Positions 8,260 through 16,460 of a DNA stretch of 34,955 bases are shown piece after piece. Each line of letters opens with the position of its first letter. Position 1 is the first letter of the stretch. Source of the DNA: Pontiellaceae bacterium (GTDB lineage: Bacteria > Verrucomicrobiota > Kiritimatiellia > Kiritimatiellales > Pontiellaceae); contig JAFGWS010000062.1 of assembly GCA_016937035.1 (NCBI GenBank), positions 1-34,955 on the forward strand. The letters run 5' to 3'. Position numbers and translations under genes: made by a program. Under the pieces are notes generated by a model. It was not told the origin of the DNA. It made no database searches and saw only the letters and a list, made by a program, of their open reading frames with translations.

Positions 8260-9188
8260 TGTTCTTTCTTTAATTCATTCAACAGACGCTCGAGCATACC
8301 GCCGGGGGTGACGTGCGGCGTAAAAAGTGCATCGGCATGTTGAATAACAAAGCGGTTACGCGCCTCCGCCGCCGCCAGGTTGCCGGACACATCGCGCATT
8401 TCCAAAACCAGTGCGCGGTTGTTTTCCAGAAGGGGCAAAAGATTTTTTGCCCCTTCAATCCCCCACGCCGGGCAGGCAATCACCCGCTTGCCGTGTTGGA
8501 GCAGCCATTCGAGCATCTCCTTTTCCTTCGGGGAATGCCAGCCGCCCAGATACACCTCCGCATTCGGCAGGTGGCCAATGCGCGGCGCATTGCGGCTGCA
8601 CAGCACCCCCAGCTTTTTACCGTTCCAGAGCGCCGGATTCCCAATGCCCCGCAGGCCGCCGCCCAATTCCTGCACGCACCGCCACGGATTCATGCGGATA
8701 TATTCCGTAATCTTTGCCTCCGCCTCCGCCGAGCGCACAATCATTTCATAATAATTCCGATGCCAGATGGGCTTCCCATGGGCGGCGCCAAGGTCCTTCA
8801 CCACCCCGATCTTGAATCCGCGAATCACCGAACCCAACGTGCGCGACGTGCCGCAAGGGCGTGCATCGGCAGGCGCATTTTCGGGCGAATGTAAGGGCGA
8901 AAATTTTTTCGCCCCTACGCCCCCGGCCATCCGGATAATCCCATGTACATGATCGGGCATGGCCACAAATGCCCCGGCCTCTGCCTGCGGAAAATGCTCC
9001 GGGATGGCTCGCCAACACGCTTCGGCAACTTTTTTCGCCGCCGCATCCGCAAAAACATTGTCCGCCTCCCGATGCGCACACAGCGTCACAAAATATACCC
9101 CGCCGCCGGCATAATCATGCCCCTTCAGCCGAATGCTGCGCCGATGATGCCGCTGCGTATGGGCGAAAGATTTTTCGTCTCCGCTCAT
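8256..9188 (-). CDS. RAYT (Y1) transposase fused to DprA/LOG-like SLOG domain
   Basis: Residues 20-175 match the REP-associated tyrosine transposase/IS200-like Y1 fold: VYFVTLCAHR beta strand, metal-binding HUH motif in MPDHVHGII (H80, H82), TLGSVIRGFK, and a C-terminal IWHRNYYEMIVR segment with the candidate nucleophile Tyr147. Residues about 186-305 form a second domain, KKLGVLCSRN, YLGGWHSPKEKEML, RVIACPAWGI, AEARNRFVIQHAD, which resembles the Rossmann-like SLOG/DprA group that binds nucleotides or DNA. The gene lies between hsdS and hsdM with 4-bp ATGA overlaps on both sides, so it is translationally coupled. RAYTs nick hairpin REP DNA in known cases; a role in this restriction system is inference. 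Residues 2-11, 91-100 and 245-254 are encoded by REP-like palindromes. Confidence 0.75.
   Translation of the reverse strand: MSGDEKSFAHTQRHHRRSIRLKGHDYAGGGVYFVTLCAHREADNVFADAAAKKVAEACWRAIPEHFPQAEAGAFVAMPDHVHGIIRMAGGVGAKKFSPLHSPENAPADARPCGTSRTLGSVIRGFKIGVVKDLGAAHGKPIWHRNYYEMIVRSAEAEAKITEYIRMNPWRCVQELGGGLRGIGNPALWNGKKLGVLCSRNAPRIGHLPNAEVYLGGWHSPKEKEMLEWLLQHGKRVIACPAWGIEGAKNLLPLLENNRALVLEMRDVSGNLAAAEARNRFVIQHADALFTPHVTPGGMLERLLNELKKEQ
8429..8456. repeat. REP-like 28-bp palindrome inside RAYT-SLOG gene (SLOG part)
   Basis: GAAGGGGCAAAAG and TTTTTGCCCCTTC form a near-perfect 13-bp inverted repeat with a 2-nt centre and one mismatch. It has the same length and design as the palindrome at 8891-8918 and encodes residues 245-254 (GAKNLLPL) of the fusion protein. 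Confidence 0.7.
8891..8918. repeat. REP-like 28-bp palindrome with GTAG foot inside RAYT-SLOG gene
   Basis: GTAAGGGCGAAAA and TTTTCGCCCCTAC pair over 13 bp with one mismatch. Read on the minus strand it starts GTAGGGGCGAAAA; a GTAG tetranucleotide at the hairpin foot is the feature recognised by the E. coli RAYT. It encodes residues 91-100 (GAKKFSPL) in the loop between MPDHVHGII and the TLGSVIRGF motif. Confidence 0.75.
9157..9184. repeat. Decayed REP-like palindrome at start of RAYT-SLOG gene
   Basis: GTATGGGCGAAAG and a following TTTTCGTC retain the core of the palindrome seen at 8891 and 8429, but the outer pairs have diverged. It begins the coding sequence (residues 2-11) in a different reading frame from the other two copies. 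Confidence 0.45.
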
Positions 9189-10474
9189 TGCCCGCCCAGC
9201 TCCGGGTTGGGGAAGAGCTGCTGCATCAGCCCCTTTTTAAGTTCCTTGAGCGCGGCAATCTGCTCCGCCTGCGCCGCAATCATCCCGTCGAGCGAGGAGA
9301 GGCAATCGGCGATGCGCTGTTGTTCGGGTGGCGGAGGGATTTGCAAGTGGAATTTTCGTTGGGCAGTAATTGGAACTTGGTTCCTAGTGGATTGGGACAT
9401 CACACGCGTATATTGATCTACAAACTCAGTGCTACATAGTGCATGCATTAAAAAATCATTTATAAGATGAATCTGATCACATCGAAAGAACGTCGCGGTA
9501 GTGCTTAAGATTACAAACTCTAACTCTGTTCTTAGTTTCGCTACGGGGCCGACAGTTGCGTTATGAGCAAAAAGAATGTCCCCATCTTTTGCCACCCCTT
9601 TTCTAAACTTCAGCGCCCTTTCTTCAGGAAGAAACTTACACTGTTCAAAATCAACGCACCCATCCTTGAAGTCATTTGCAGTAATGTATGGAACTCCTTC
9701 CTTGGAAAACTCTTCTGCACGTGGATATAAAGCGCCATGATTTCCATCTAAATGACCAATGATCATCTTTCGGTCAATTAGTTCTTGAATACTTATCTCC
9801 TCCCACTCCCCGGCGTTTTGGAATTCGGGGAAGCGGAGGGTTGGGGTGGTTTGGCCTTCGGCGGGGAAGAGCTGCTGGAGGAGGCCTTTTTTGTGGTCCT
9901 GCAGGGCGGCTAGACGCGCCCCGTGCGCCGTGATCAATTCATCCAACGACCCTAAGCACTCCGCAATTTTTTGTTGTTCGAGGACTTGGGGAAGAGCTGG
10001 ACTCCATTTCCCGAGAGCACTCAAATAGAGTCTCGTTCTTGTACCGCCCTTTTTTTGAGCAAGACAAAAATCCTTAAACTCTGGGCTCCAATCTAGGAGA
10101 TGAAGTAAAAATTCCGCATTCAAATTCTTAGTCGTAAAAACTGGGTATTCTTTGCTTACAGCTATGTCTCCACCAGTAGTGTTGATGTTGAATTTGAATA
10201 TTCCATCATCACTCATATGGCGATAAACGAAGTGTCCTTGGGGAACTACACCGTAATCACCCTTATTCGTTCGATTCTCTCCGCCGTAATACTCCGCCTG
10301 AAGCTGAAGCCCCTCTCGGGTTGAACTGTAAACCGGCAATTCGGTTGACTGACTCACACGTGCAGAATGTGACCTTAAAAATTCAGAGAGCGGTTGCTTT
10401 TCCCACTCTCCGTCATTTTGAAACTCCGGAAAACGCAGTTTGGGCAGGAGCGGGTGTTCGGTTGTTTTTTTCAT
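9185..10474 (-). CDS. hsdS: Type I restriction-modification specificity subunit HsdS
   Basis: DNA-recognition subunit that sets the bipartite target of the HsdR/M/S complex. The 429 residues fall into two homologous halves, each opening with LRFPEFQN-x-GEWE (13-25 and 213-225), followed by a variable target recognition domain, and closing with a conserved helix, EQQKIAECLGSLDELI (167-182) and EQQRIADCLSSLDGMI (about 384-399), then KKGLLQQLFP or KKGLMQQLFP. Both TRD segments (about 9360-9790 and 10020-10440) are visibly richer in A and T than the conserved parts and neighbouring genes. It overlaps hsdR and the RAYT-SLOG gene by 4 bp each. The recognition sequence cannot be predicted here. Confidence 0.93.
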   Translation of the reverse strand: MKKTTEHPLLPKLRFPEFQNDGEWEKQPLSEFLRSHSARVSQSTELPVYSSTREGLQLQAEYYGGENRTNKGDYGVVPQGHFVYRHMSDDGIFKFNINTTGGDIAVSKEYPVFTTKNLNAEFLLHLLDWSPEFKDFCLAQKKGGTRTRLYLSALGKWSPALPQVLEQQKIAECLGSLDELITAHGARLAALQDHKKGLLQQLFPAEGQTTPTLRFPEFQNAGEWEEISIQELIDRKMIIGHLDGNHGALYPRAEEFSKEGVPYITANDFKDGCVDFEQCKFLPEERALKFRKGVAKDGDILFAHNATVGPVAKLRTELEFVILSTTATFFRCDQIHLINDFLMHALCSTEFVDQYTRVMSQSTRNQVPITAQRKFHLQIPPPPEQQRIADCLSSLDGMIAAQAEQIAALKELKKGLMQQLFPNPELGGQ

Positions 10475-13400
10475 GCGTTGCCCTTTTCGTAGCCGGAGAG
10501 GCCGGAGATGCGCTGGCCGTTGGCGCGTTGGTTGAGGAGGGGGACGAGGTCGGCCATGAGGGCGTGTTCGCGGGTACGGCGCTCTTTCCAGCCGAGGTTG
10601 AGCGGGGCCATCAGATCGGTGAGACGCTCGCCGTCGAAGACGTAGCGGCCGAGGATTTCGTCGACGAATTGGCTCAGCGCGTCGGTTGCGAGTCCGTGGG
10701 TTTTGGCGATGGCGTGGAGCTGTTTTTCCTCGGTCTCGGTTTTAAAGGTTTCGAAGCCGGAGATGATTTCTTCTTTGCTGCGGCCCTGCCCGAGGTCGAG
10801 CTGATAGATGTAGGCGGAGAGCAGATCGCGGTCATCGGCAAAGGCGGCGTCGGAGGCGATGAGCGAAATCAGCTGGTCGCGGGTCATAGTCTGCCTGCCG
10901 GGCGCTTGCTGGTCGCTGTGGGCAACGAGCTCCATGATGTAGTCATAGTCGATGACGGCGGAGGCAAAGAGCACAAATTCAAAGTCGAGCTCATCGACGA
11001 CGGGCGGCACATCGGGGCCTCCGGTGTCGCGTTGCTTTTTCAGCTCGCGGGCGGTATCGATGTAGACGCCTTTAAAGGCGCGGTGGACATCGGTCGGCAG
11101 CGTGGTTTCGATGGCGGCCTTCTGCTCCGGTTCGAGGTCGGTATATTGATCGAGCTGGGTTTTGAGGCGCTGCACTTCCTTGAAGGTTTTGATGAACTGC
11201 GCGCGGGCGGCGTCGCCCTTGAGCTTAGGGACGTCCTCGGGTCTGTTTTCCAATCCCTGGGAGCGCATAAAGGCATCGAGCTGCCGGACCGCTTCGTCGA
11301 GCTTTTCGAGGACGACGGGCGCCGAGTCGACGAGCCAGATTTTCCGGGCCTTCTCGCCCTGTTCGCCGGAAAACATTTCAATGGCTTCGTCGACGGCGGT
11401 CTGCTGCTGGCGGAAGTCGAGAATGTGCCCGTGCGGCTTGGTGTCGTTGAGAATGCGGTTGGTGCGGGAAAAGGCCTGAATGAGGCCGTGGTATTTGAGC
11501 TTTTTGTCGACGTAGAGGGTGTTGAGATATTTGGAGTCAAAGCCGGTGAGCAGCATGTCGACGACGATGGTGATATCAATCTTGTCTTTGTGCGGCACAT
11601 CGGCGTTGGGATATTGCTGGGATTTGATGCGGTCCTGTACGTCCTGATAGTAGGCATCGAATTCGGTGATGCGGTGGTTGGTGCGGTATTGTGCGTTGTA
11701 GGCGGACAGAATGGCTTTGAGCGCTTTTTTCTTTTCGTTCGGCTCTTCCTGATTGTCGGCCTTTTCCTGCGGAAGATCTTCCTGCAGCTGTTTGACATCC
11801 TTATCGCCTTCGGCGGGCGGGGAAAAGACGCAGGCAATGTTCAGGGGCTTAAAATCGGGATCGGCTTCCAGCTTCTCTTTTTGGACCTCGGCGAAGAGCT
11901 CGTGGTAGGCGATGGCGTCGTTGATGGAGGCCGTGGCGAGCAGCGCGTTGAATTTGCGTCCGGCGGTGACGGTGTCGTGCCGTTCCAGAATGGCTTCGAT
12001 GACGGCCTGTTTGGCGAGTGCTTCGCCGGGCTTGGGCGCCTGTTTTCCGTCTTCGACTTCGGGCTTGAAATAGTCAATGTGGAACTTGAGGACGTTTTTG
12101 TCCTCGATGGCGTGGGTGATGGTATATTTGTGCAGTTCCTGCTGAAAGATATCTTCGGTGGTTTTGAGGGTGGCAACGGCCTCTTCCTGATTATGCGTAA
12201 TCTGTTTTACGGTGGCGTTCTTTTCAAAGATCGGCGTGCCGGTAAAACCGAAGAGCTGGGCGTTGGGGAAGAAATCCTTAATCGCCTGATGGTTGTCGCC
12301 GAACTGCGAGCGGTGGCATTCGTCGAAAATGAGGACGATGCGCTTATCGGCCAGCGGGGTGAGCATTTCCTTGTAGGTTTGTCGGTTGCGCTCTTTGCGG
12401 CCTTTGTTGCGCTTGCTGTTTTCGTCAAGAGCGAGGCCGAGCTTTTGGATCGTGGTGACGATGACCTTGTCGGCATAGTCGGTGGAGAGCAGCCGTCGAA
12501 CAAGGGTGTGCGTGTTGGTGTTTTCCTCAACACAGCCCTCCTGAAATTTATTGAACTCCTCGCGGGTCTGGCGGTCAAGGTCTTTGCGGTCGACGACAAA
12601 GAGGCATTTTTCGACGTCGGGATTATCTTTCAGCAGCGTGGAGGCTTTGAAGGAGGTCAACGTTTTGCCGGAGCCGGTGGTGTGCCAGATGTAGCCGTTA
12701 CCGCTGTTCTGGTGGATGCAGTCGACGATGTCCTGCACGGCGTAGATCTGGTAGGGGCGCATCATGAGCAGTTTTTGCTCGCTGGCGACGAGCACCATGT
12801 AGCGGCTGATCATGTGGCCGAGCGTACATTTGGGCAGGAAGCGCGTTGCAAACTGGTTGAGGTGCGTGATTTTTCCGTTGTCGCGGTCGGCAAAGGTATA
12901 CACCGGCAGATAGCGCTCCTTGGCATCGAAGGCAAAGTGGCGGTTATTGTTGTTTACAAAATAGTGGGTGTTGGTGCGGTTGCTGACGATGAAGAGCTGC
13001 AAGAAGCAGAGCAGCGAATTGGTGTAGCCGTTGCCGGGGTCGTTTTTATAATCGACAATCTGCTGCATAGCACGGCGCGGGCTGATGGTGAGCGTTTTCA
13101 GCTCGACCTGCGCGCAGGGAATGCCGTTGATCAGCAGAATGACGTCGTAGCGTTGAAAGCTGTTGCGCGTATTCATGCGCAGCTGGCTGATGACTTCAAA
13201 ATCGTTTTTGCACCAATCGGCAATGTTCACGAGGGTAAAGTTAAGCGGGGTGCCGTCGTCGCGCTCAAAACTGCTGCGGGTGCGGAGCGTTTCCGCAGCT
13301 CTGTAGACATCCGGTGTAATAATCTGGTCGAGCAGGCGGGCAAACTCGCTGTCGGTCAGCGTGACGGCATTGAGCCGCTGGAACTTTTCACGGAAGTTGT

Positions 13401-13545
13401 TCTCCAGCGCTTCGCGGGTATGGATATCGGGGCGATGGGTATATTTGAGCCGAATCAATGTCTGGATAAACGCTTCTTCAATGTCGCTCTCCTTAACCAC
13501 CAAGGGTTCATCCGGGATCTCGTAGGTTGTAGATTTAGACGACAT
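10471..13545 (-). CDS. hsdR: Type I restriction endonuclease subunit HsdR
   Basis: Motor and nuclease subunit that translocates DNA with ATP and cleaves unmodified DNA. Numbered from the upstream GTG (13572), it shows the PD-(D/E)XK nuclease core at YDVILLI and VELK (D143, E157, K159), Walker A TGSGKT (299-304), DEAD-like FDECH (416-420), TGTP (444-447), and helicase motif VI in LIQAFSRTNR, then a C-terminal helical region that docks on HsdM/S. The ATG at 13545 is preferred over GTG 13572 because AGGAG lies about eight to ten bases upstream of it, giving 1024 residues. First gene of the operon; its stop overlaps the hsdS start in ATGA. Appears intact. Confidence 0.95.
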   Translation of the reverse strand: MSSKSTTYEIPDEPLVVKESDIEEAFIQTLIRLKYTHRPDIHTREALENNFREKFQRLNAVTLTDSEFARLLDQIITPDVYRAAETLRTRSSFERDDGTPLNFTLVNIADWCKNDFEVISQLRMNTRNSFQRYDVILLINGIPCAQVELKTLTISPRRAMQQIVDYKNDPGNGYTNSLLCFLQLFIVSNRTNTHYFVNNNNRHFAFDAKERYLPVYTFADRDNGKITHLNQFATRFLPKCTLGHMISRYMVLVASEQKLLMMRPYQIYAVQDIVDCIHQNSGNGYIWHTTGSGKTLTSFKASTLLKDNPDVEKCLFVVDRKDLDRQTREEFNKFQEGCVEENTNTHTLVRRLLSTDYADKVIVTTIQKLGLALDENSKRNKGRKERNRQTYKEMLTPLADKRIVLIFDECHRSQFGDNHQAIKDFFPNAQLFGFTGTPIFEKNATVKQITHNQEEAVATLKTTEDIFQQELHKYTITHAIEDKNVLKFHIDYFKPEVEDGKQAPKPGEALAKQAVIEAILERHDTVTAGRKFNALLATASINDAIAYHELFAEVQKEKLEADPDFKPLNIACVFSPPAEGDKDVKQLQEDLPQEKADNQEEPNEKKKALKAILSAYNAQYRTNHRITEFDAYYQDVQDRIKSQQYPNADVPHKDKIDITIVVDMLLTGFDSKYLNTLYVDKKLKYHGLIQAFSRTNRILNDTKPHGHILDFRQQQTAVDEAIEMFSGEQGEKARKIWLVDSAPVVLEKLDEAVRQLDAFMRSQGLENRPEDVPKLKGDAARAQFIKTFKEVQRLKTQLDQYTDLEPEQKAAIETTLPTDVHRAFKGVYIDTARELKKQRDTGGPDVPPVVDELDFEFVLFASAVIDYDYIMELVAHSDQQAPGRQTMTRDQLISLIASDAAFADDRDLLSAYIYQLDLGQGRSKEEIISGFETFKTETEEKQLHAIAKTHGLATDALSQFVDEILGRYVFDGERLTDLMAPLNLGWKERRTREHALMADLVPLLNQRANGQRISGLSGYEKGNA

Positions 13546-13758
13546 CAACAGTGCTCCTGTCCTGAATTTCACAACTGAAAAAACGGATCACAGTGTATGA
13601 GCTTTTACCATGACTTAACAGTGGATTCTTTTGAATATTGCTCCGGCGTGACGCGTTCTTCGGTCGCTTTGGCGATCCATGGGAAAAAGCGAAACAGAAT
13701 CCGGGAGTTGACCAACAAAAAACGGACCGATGTTTTCGATTCGAACCCGTACAAAAGT

Positions 13759-13817
13759 ATGTAGTCCAGCCTTTAGGCTGTCTGGAGAGGGCCACGCTGA
13801 AGCGTGAACTACAAACG
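13759..13817. repeat. Double-hairpin REP-like element between nqrF and hsdR
   Basis: Outer arms GTAGT (13761-13765) and ACTAC (13808-13812) enclose two hairpins: CAGCC-TTTA-GGCTG (13767-13780) and CACGCT-GA-AGCGTG (13793-13806). The GTAG foot and paired-hairpin layout are those of RAYT-associated REP/BIME elements. It lies downstream of nqrF and upstream of hsdR, so it could also terminate or protect the nqr transcript. The remaining bases of the 13546-13849 gap show no gene. A diverged half copy is at 23266-23294. Confidence 0.65.
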
Positions 13818-13849
13818 TAGAGAACCGAGTCAGCGTGGGCCGCGTCGCT

Positions 13850-15085
13850 TTATATCCCGAAGTCGTCGGCCATGATCATTTCAGGTTCAACGCCGATGTC
13901 GTAGGTCATCTCTTTAACGCATTCGAGCATGATGGGCGGGCCGCAGAGATAAAACTCGATTTCGGTCGGGTCGGGGTGTTGGTCGAGATATTCGTTGAGC
14001 ACGACCTGATGAATGAATCCGACGGGGCCGGTCCAGTGATCCTCGGGCAGCGGGTCGCTGAGCGCAATGTGGAAACTGAAGTTGGGGAATTCGCGCGCGA
14101 GCTGCTCGAATTCTTCGACGTAGAAGAGCTCGCGGACGGAGCGTCCGCCATACCAAAAGGTGATTTTACGGTCGGTGCCGATGCGCTTGAGCTGGTCATA
14201 GATGTGCGACCGCATGGGCGCCATGCCGGCACCGCCGCCGATGAAGCACATTTCGCGGTCGGTCTCTTTGGCGAAGAATTCGCCGTAGGGACCGGAGAGG
14301 GTGATTTTATCGTCCGGCTTAAGGTTGAAGAGATAGCTGGAGCAGACGCCCGGCGGATAGTGGGTGCCGGGCGGGGGCGAAGCGATGCGGATGTTGAGCA
14401 TGATGATGTCGTCTTCGAGCGGATAGTTTGCCATGGAGTAGGCGCGGAAGCAGGGCTCCCGGTTGTTGGCAACATGATCCCACTGATTCAATTGATCCCA
14501 GTCGCCGCGATAGGCTTCGGCGATATCGAACGATTTGTAGGAGAGGTTTTTGTAGGCCGGGACGTCGATCTGGATGTAGCCGCCGGCGCGGAAGTCGAGC
14601 TTTACGCCTTCAGGGAGTTCCACGACCAGTTCTTTGATAAAGGTGGCGACGTTATCGTTCGAGCGCACGGTGCACGCATATTTTTTGATCTCGAGGATCT
14701 CCTGCGGAATCTCGAGTTTGAGATCTTCTTTCACCTTCAGCTGACAGGCGAGGCGCAGGCTTTCGTTGGCTTCGGCTTTGGTGATTTGTCCCGCCTCAGT
14801 GGGAAGGAGTTCGCCGCCGCCTTCAACGACTTTACATTTGCACATGGCGCAGGTGCCGCTGCCGCCGCAGGCGGAGGGAAGAAAGATTTTCTGTTCGGAC
14901 AGTGCGCTGAGCAGCGAGGCACCGGGTTTTACTTCGACCTCGCGGTCGCCGTTGTTAATGCTGAGCTTGACCAGTCGTTGCGGAACAAGCTTTTTGGCCG
15001 CGATCATCAGCAGGACGACCAACAGCATGATGATGAAGGTGAAAACAGCCACACTCGCGATGATGATGTAAATCGGATTATCCAT
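13850..15085 (-). CDS. nqrF: Na+-translocating NADH:quinone reductase subunit F
   Basis: Electron-entry subunit of Na+-NQR: oxidises NADH at FAD and passes electrons to a 2Fe-2S centre. The 411 residues comprise an N-terminal transmembrane anchor (about 5-30), a ferredoxin domain with Cys73, Cys79, Cys82 and Cys114 (CGGSGTCAMC, then C in RLACQ), the FAD-binding RAYSMANYP (214-222), the NADH-binding GGGAGMAP (283-290), and YLCGPP with the terminal DDFG motif. All expected cofactor ligands are present. It starts 8 bp after nqrE and is the last gene of the operon. Assignment is secure. Confidence 0.97.
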   Translation of the reverse strand: MDNPIYIIIASVAVFTFIIMLLVVLLMIAAKKLVPQRLVKLSINNGDREVEVKPGASLLSALSEQKIFLPSACGGSGTCAMCKCKVVEGGGELLPTEAGQITKAEANESLRLACQLKVKEDLKLEIPQEILEIKKYACTVRSNDNVATFIKELVVELPEGVKLDFRAGGYIQIDVPAYKNLSYKSFDIAEAYRGDWDQLNQWDHVANNREPCFRAYSMANYPLEDDIIMLNIRIASPPPGTHYPPGVCSSYLFNLKPDDKITLSGPYGEFFAKETDREMCFIGGGAGMAPMRSHIYDQLKRIGTDRKITFWYGGRSVRELFYVEEFEQLAREFPNFSFHIALSDPLPEDHWTGPVGFIHQVVLNEYLDQHPDPTEIEFYLCGPPIMLECVKEMTYDIGVEPEMIMADDFGI

Positions 15086-15093
15086 GGTGGAGC

Positions 15094-15777
15094 TCAGTTA
15101 TCCTCTTGGTCCTGTTGATCGTCGATTTGCTGCACAGCGGGGGTCGCGCTGTTCTCTTTTTTCTTTTCGAGGCTGATCCCGGCAAAGCACATGAAGGCCA
15201 TGGCCATCAGGCCGGTGGTGATCATGGTAATGCCGAGGCCTTTGAGTCCACTGGGGAGATCGGAGTAGCGGAGCTTCTTGCGGATGGCCGCCATCGAAGC
15301 AATCGCCAGCAGCCAGCCCGCGCCGGAGCTGAAACCATATACGGTGGCTTCACCGAGCGCCATCTGGTCTTTCACCATAAAGAGCGAGGCCCCGAGAATG
15401 GCGCAGTTGACGGTGATCAGCGGCAGGAAAATGCCGAGCGCGTGGTAGAGGCGCGGAAAAAATTTATCGAGCCCCATTTCCACCAGCTGTACCATAGAGG
15501 CGATCGTTGCGATAAAGCAGATGAAGGTGAGGAAGCTCAGATCGAGATCGTTGAATGATGGGCTGAGCCATTTCAGAGCACCCGGCTCCAGCAGGAAGTG
15601 GCTGATGAGCCAGTTGACCGGAACCGTGATGGTTAACACGAAGACGACGGCAAACCCGAGGCCGACGGCGGTGTCCACCTTTTTGGAGCAGGCCAGAAAG
15701 GAACACATGCCCAGAAAGTAGGCCAGCAGGATGTTTTTAACAAAAACGGCCTCAACGGCGATGCTGATATATTCCAT
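15094..15777 (-). CDS. nqrE: Na+-translocating NADH:quinone reductase subunit E
   Basis: Integral membrane subunit with six hydrophobic helices that, with NqrD, holds the intramembrane iron centre and forms part of the sodium path. The 227 residues include the conserved [24 protein letters not shown] start, with Cys near residue 25, and [11 protein letters not shown] near residue 123. The C-terminus has an unusual Lys/Glu/Gln/Asp-rich tail of about 20 residues. Its ATG is preceded only by a weak GGAAA; a GxxExxY repeat unit ends about 17 bp upstream, so the native leader may have been changed. Confidence 0.95.
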   Translation of the reverse strand: MEYISIAVEAVFVKNILLAYFLGMCSFLACSKKVDTAVGLGFAVVFVLTITVPVNWLISHFLLEPGALKWLSPSFNDLDLSFLTFICFIATIASMVQLVEMGLDKFFPRLYHALGIFLPLITVNCAILGASLFMVKDQMALGEATVYGFSSGAGWLLAIASMAAIRKKLRYSDLPSGLKGLGITMITTGLMAMAFMCFAGISLEKKKENSATPAVQQIDDQQDQEDN

Positions 15778-15790
15778 AGTATATTTCCAA

Positions 15791-15868
15791 TTTTAACCGC
15801 GGATTTCGCGGATGGGTGCTGATGGTTCTCAACGCTCTCTTACAATTCTTTTCCATCGAAGTATCCGA
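15791..15868 (-). pseudogene. Gene-less GxxExxY repeat unit (internal-deletion copy 3)
   Basis: This unit keeps the two ends of the neighbouring cassette and lacks the middle. On the minus strand GGATACTTCGATG is joined directly to the last codons of a GxxExxY gene (RWKRIVRER stop, 15829-15858), then the shared tail GAGAACCATCAGCACC and the terminal repeat ending in AACCGCGG read on the plus strand. The equivalent sequences surround the intact gene at 15909-16301. Confidence 0.65.
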
Positions 15869-15911
15869 TTTTTTAACCGCGGATTTCGCAGATGGGTGCT
15901 GATGGTTCTCA
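15869..15911. repeat. 3' terminal repeat of GxxExxY cassette 1
   Basis: Contains AACCGCGGATTTCGCAGAT followed by GGGTGCTGATGGTTCTC, nearly identical to the ends at 15795 and 16306. The stop codon of the intact GxxExxY gene (15909-15911) lies in the shared tail, so the repeat and coding region merge. Confidence 0.7.
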
Positions 15912-16288
15912 ACTTTCTCTGACTATTCGTTTCCATTGGAGCTTTGCATGTTTGAAATTGATTAACAGACCTAGGTGGAGGTTTGTTTTCGCCAGATAAC
16001 CGATCATTTGCGCTACGTGGGACTCATTGAATGCATCTGTAACCTTTAGGTCGACAATCACCTTTTCATCAATAATCAGGTCAGGAATGAGGCTCCCAAT
16101 GAGCTGATCTTTATAATGAACCGGGAAGCTTTTCTGCTGCTCAGTAAGATGACCTTTTTCCCGAAGCTCAATGATCAGGGCATTTTCATATAGCTTTTCG
16201 TGCAGGCCGGGTTTTAGTTCATTTAATACTGTCATTGCCGCACCAATGATCGATTTGCTGATTTCTTCATGTAATAAGGGACTGTTCA

Positions 16289-16301
<13 letters not shown>
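15909..16301 (-). CDS. GxxExxY protein (PD-(D/E)XK-like) in nqrD-nqrE gap
   Basis: A 130-residue member of the GxxExxY family, named for its motif, here G32-L-H-E35-K-L-Y38. Family knowledge places it in the PDDEXK nuclease-like fold. The candidate active-site strand is LIPDLIIDEKVIVDLKV (D74, D84, K86), with Asp where Glu of the ExK motif is usual. The conserved tail AQMIGYLAKTNLHLGLLINF is present. Biochemical role is unknown. The first codons (MDTSMNS) lie in sequence that is repeated in the flanking gene-less copies; an alternative ATG is at 16289. No good ribosome-binding site is visible. Same orientation as nqr, so likely cotranscribed. Confidence 0.85.

Positions 16302-16455
<154 letters not shown>

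Positions 16456-16460
<5 letters not shown>

Noticed and set aside
6610..8343. A 577-codon open frame on the plus strand
   Set aside because: Antisense shadow of hsdM, which has intact DFACGSGS and NPPF motifs.
10321..13578. A 1085-codon open frame on the plus strand
   Set aside because: It lies fully opposite hsdR and part of hsdS, whose proteins carry all expected motifs; the antisense translation is a low-complexity Val/Gly/Asp-rich shadow.
13835..15118. A 427-codon plus-strand open frame
   Set aside because: Antisense of nqrF, whose cofactor motifs are complete.
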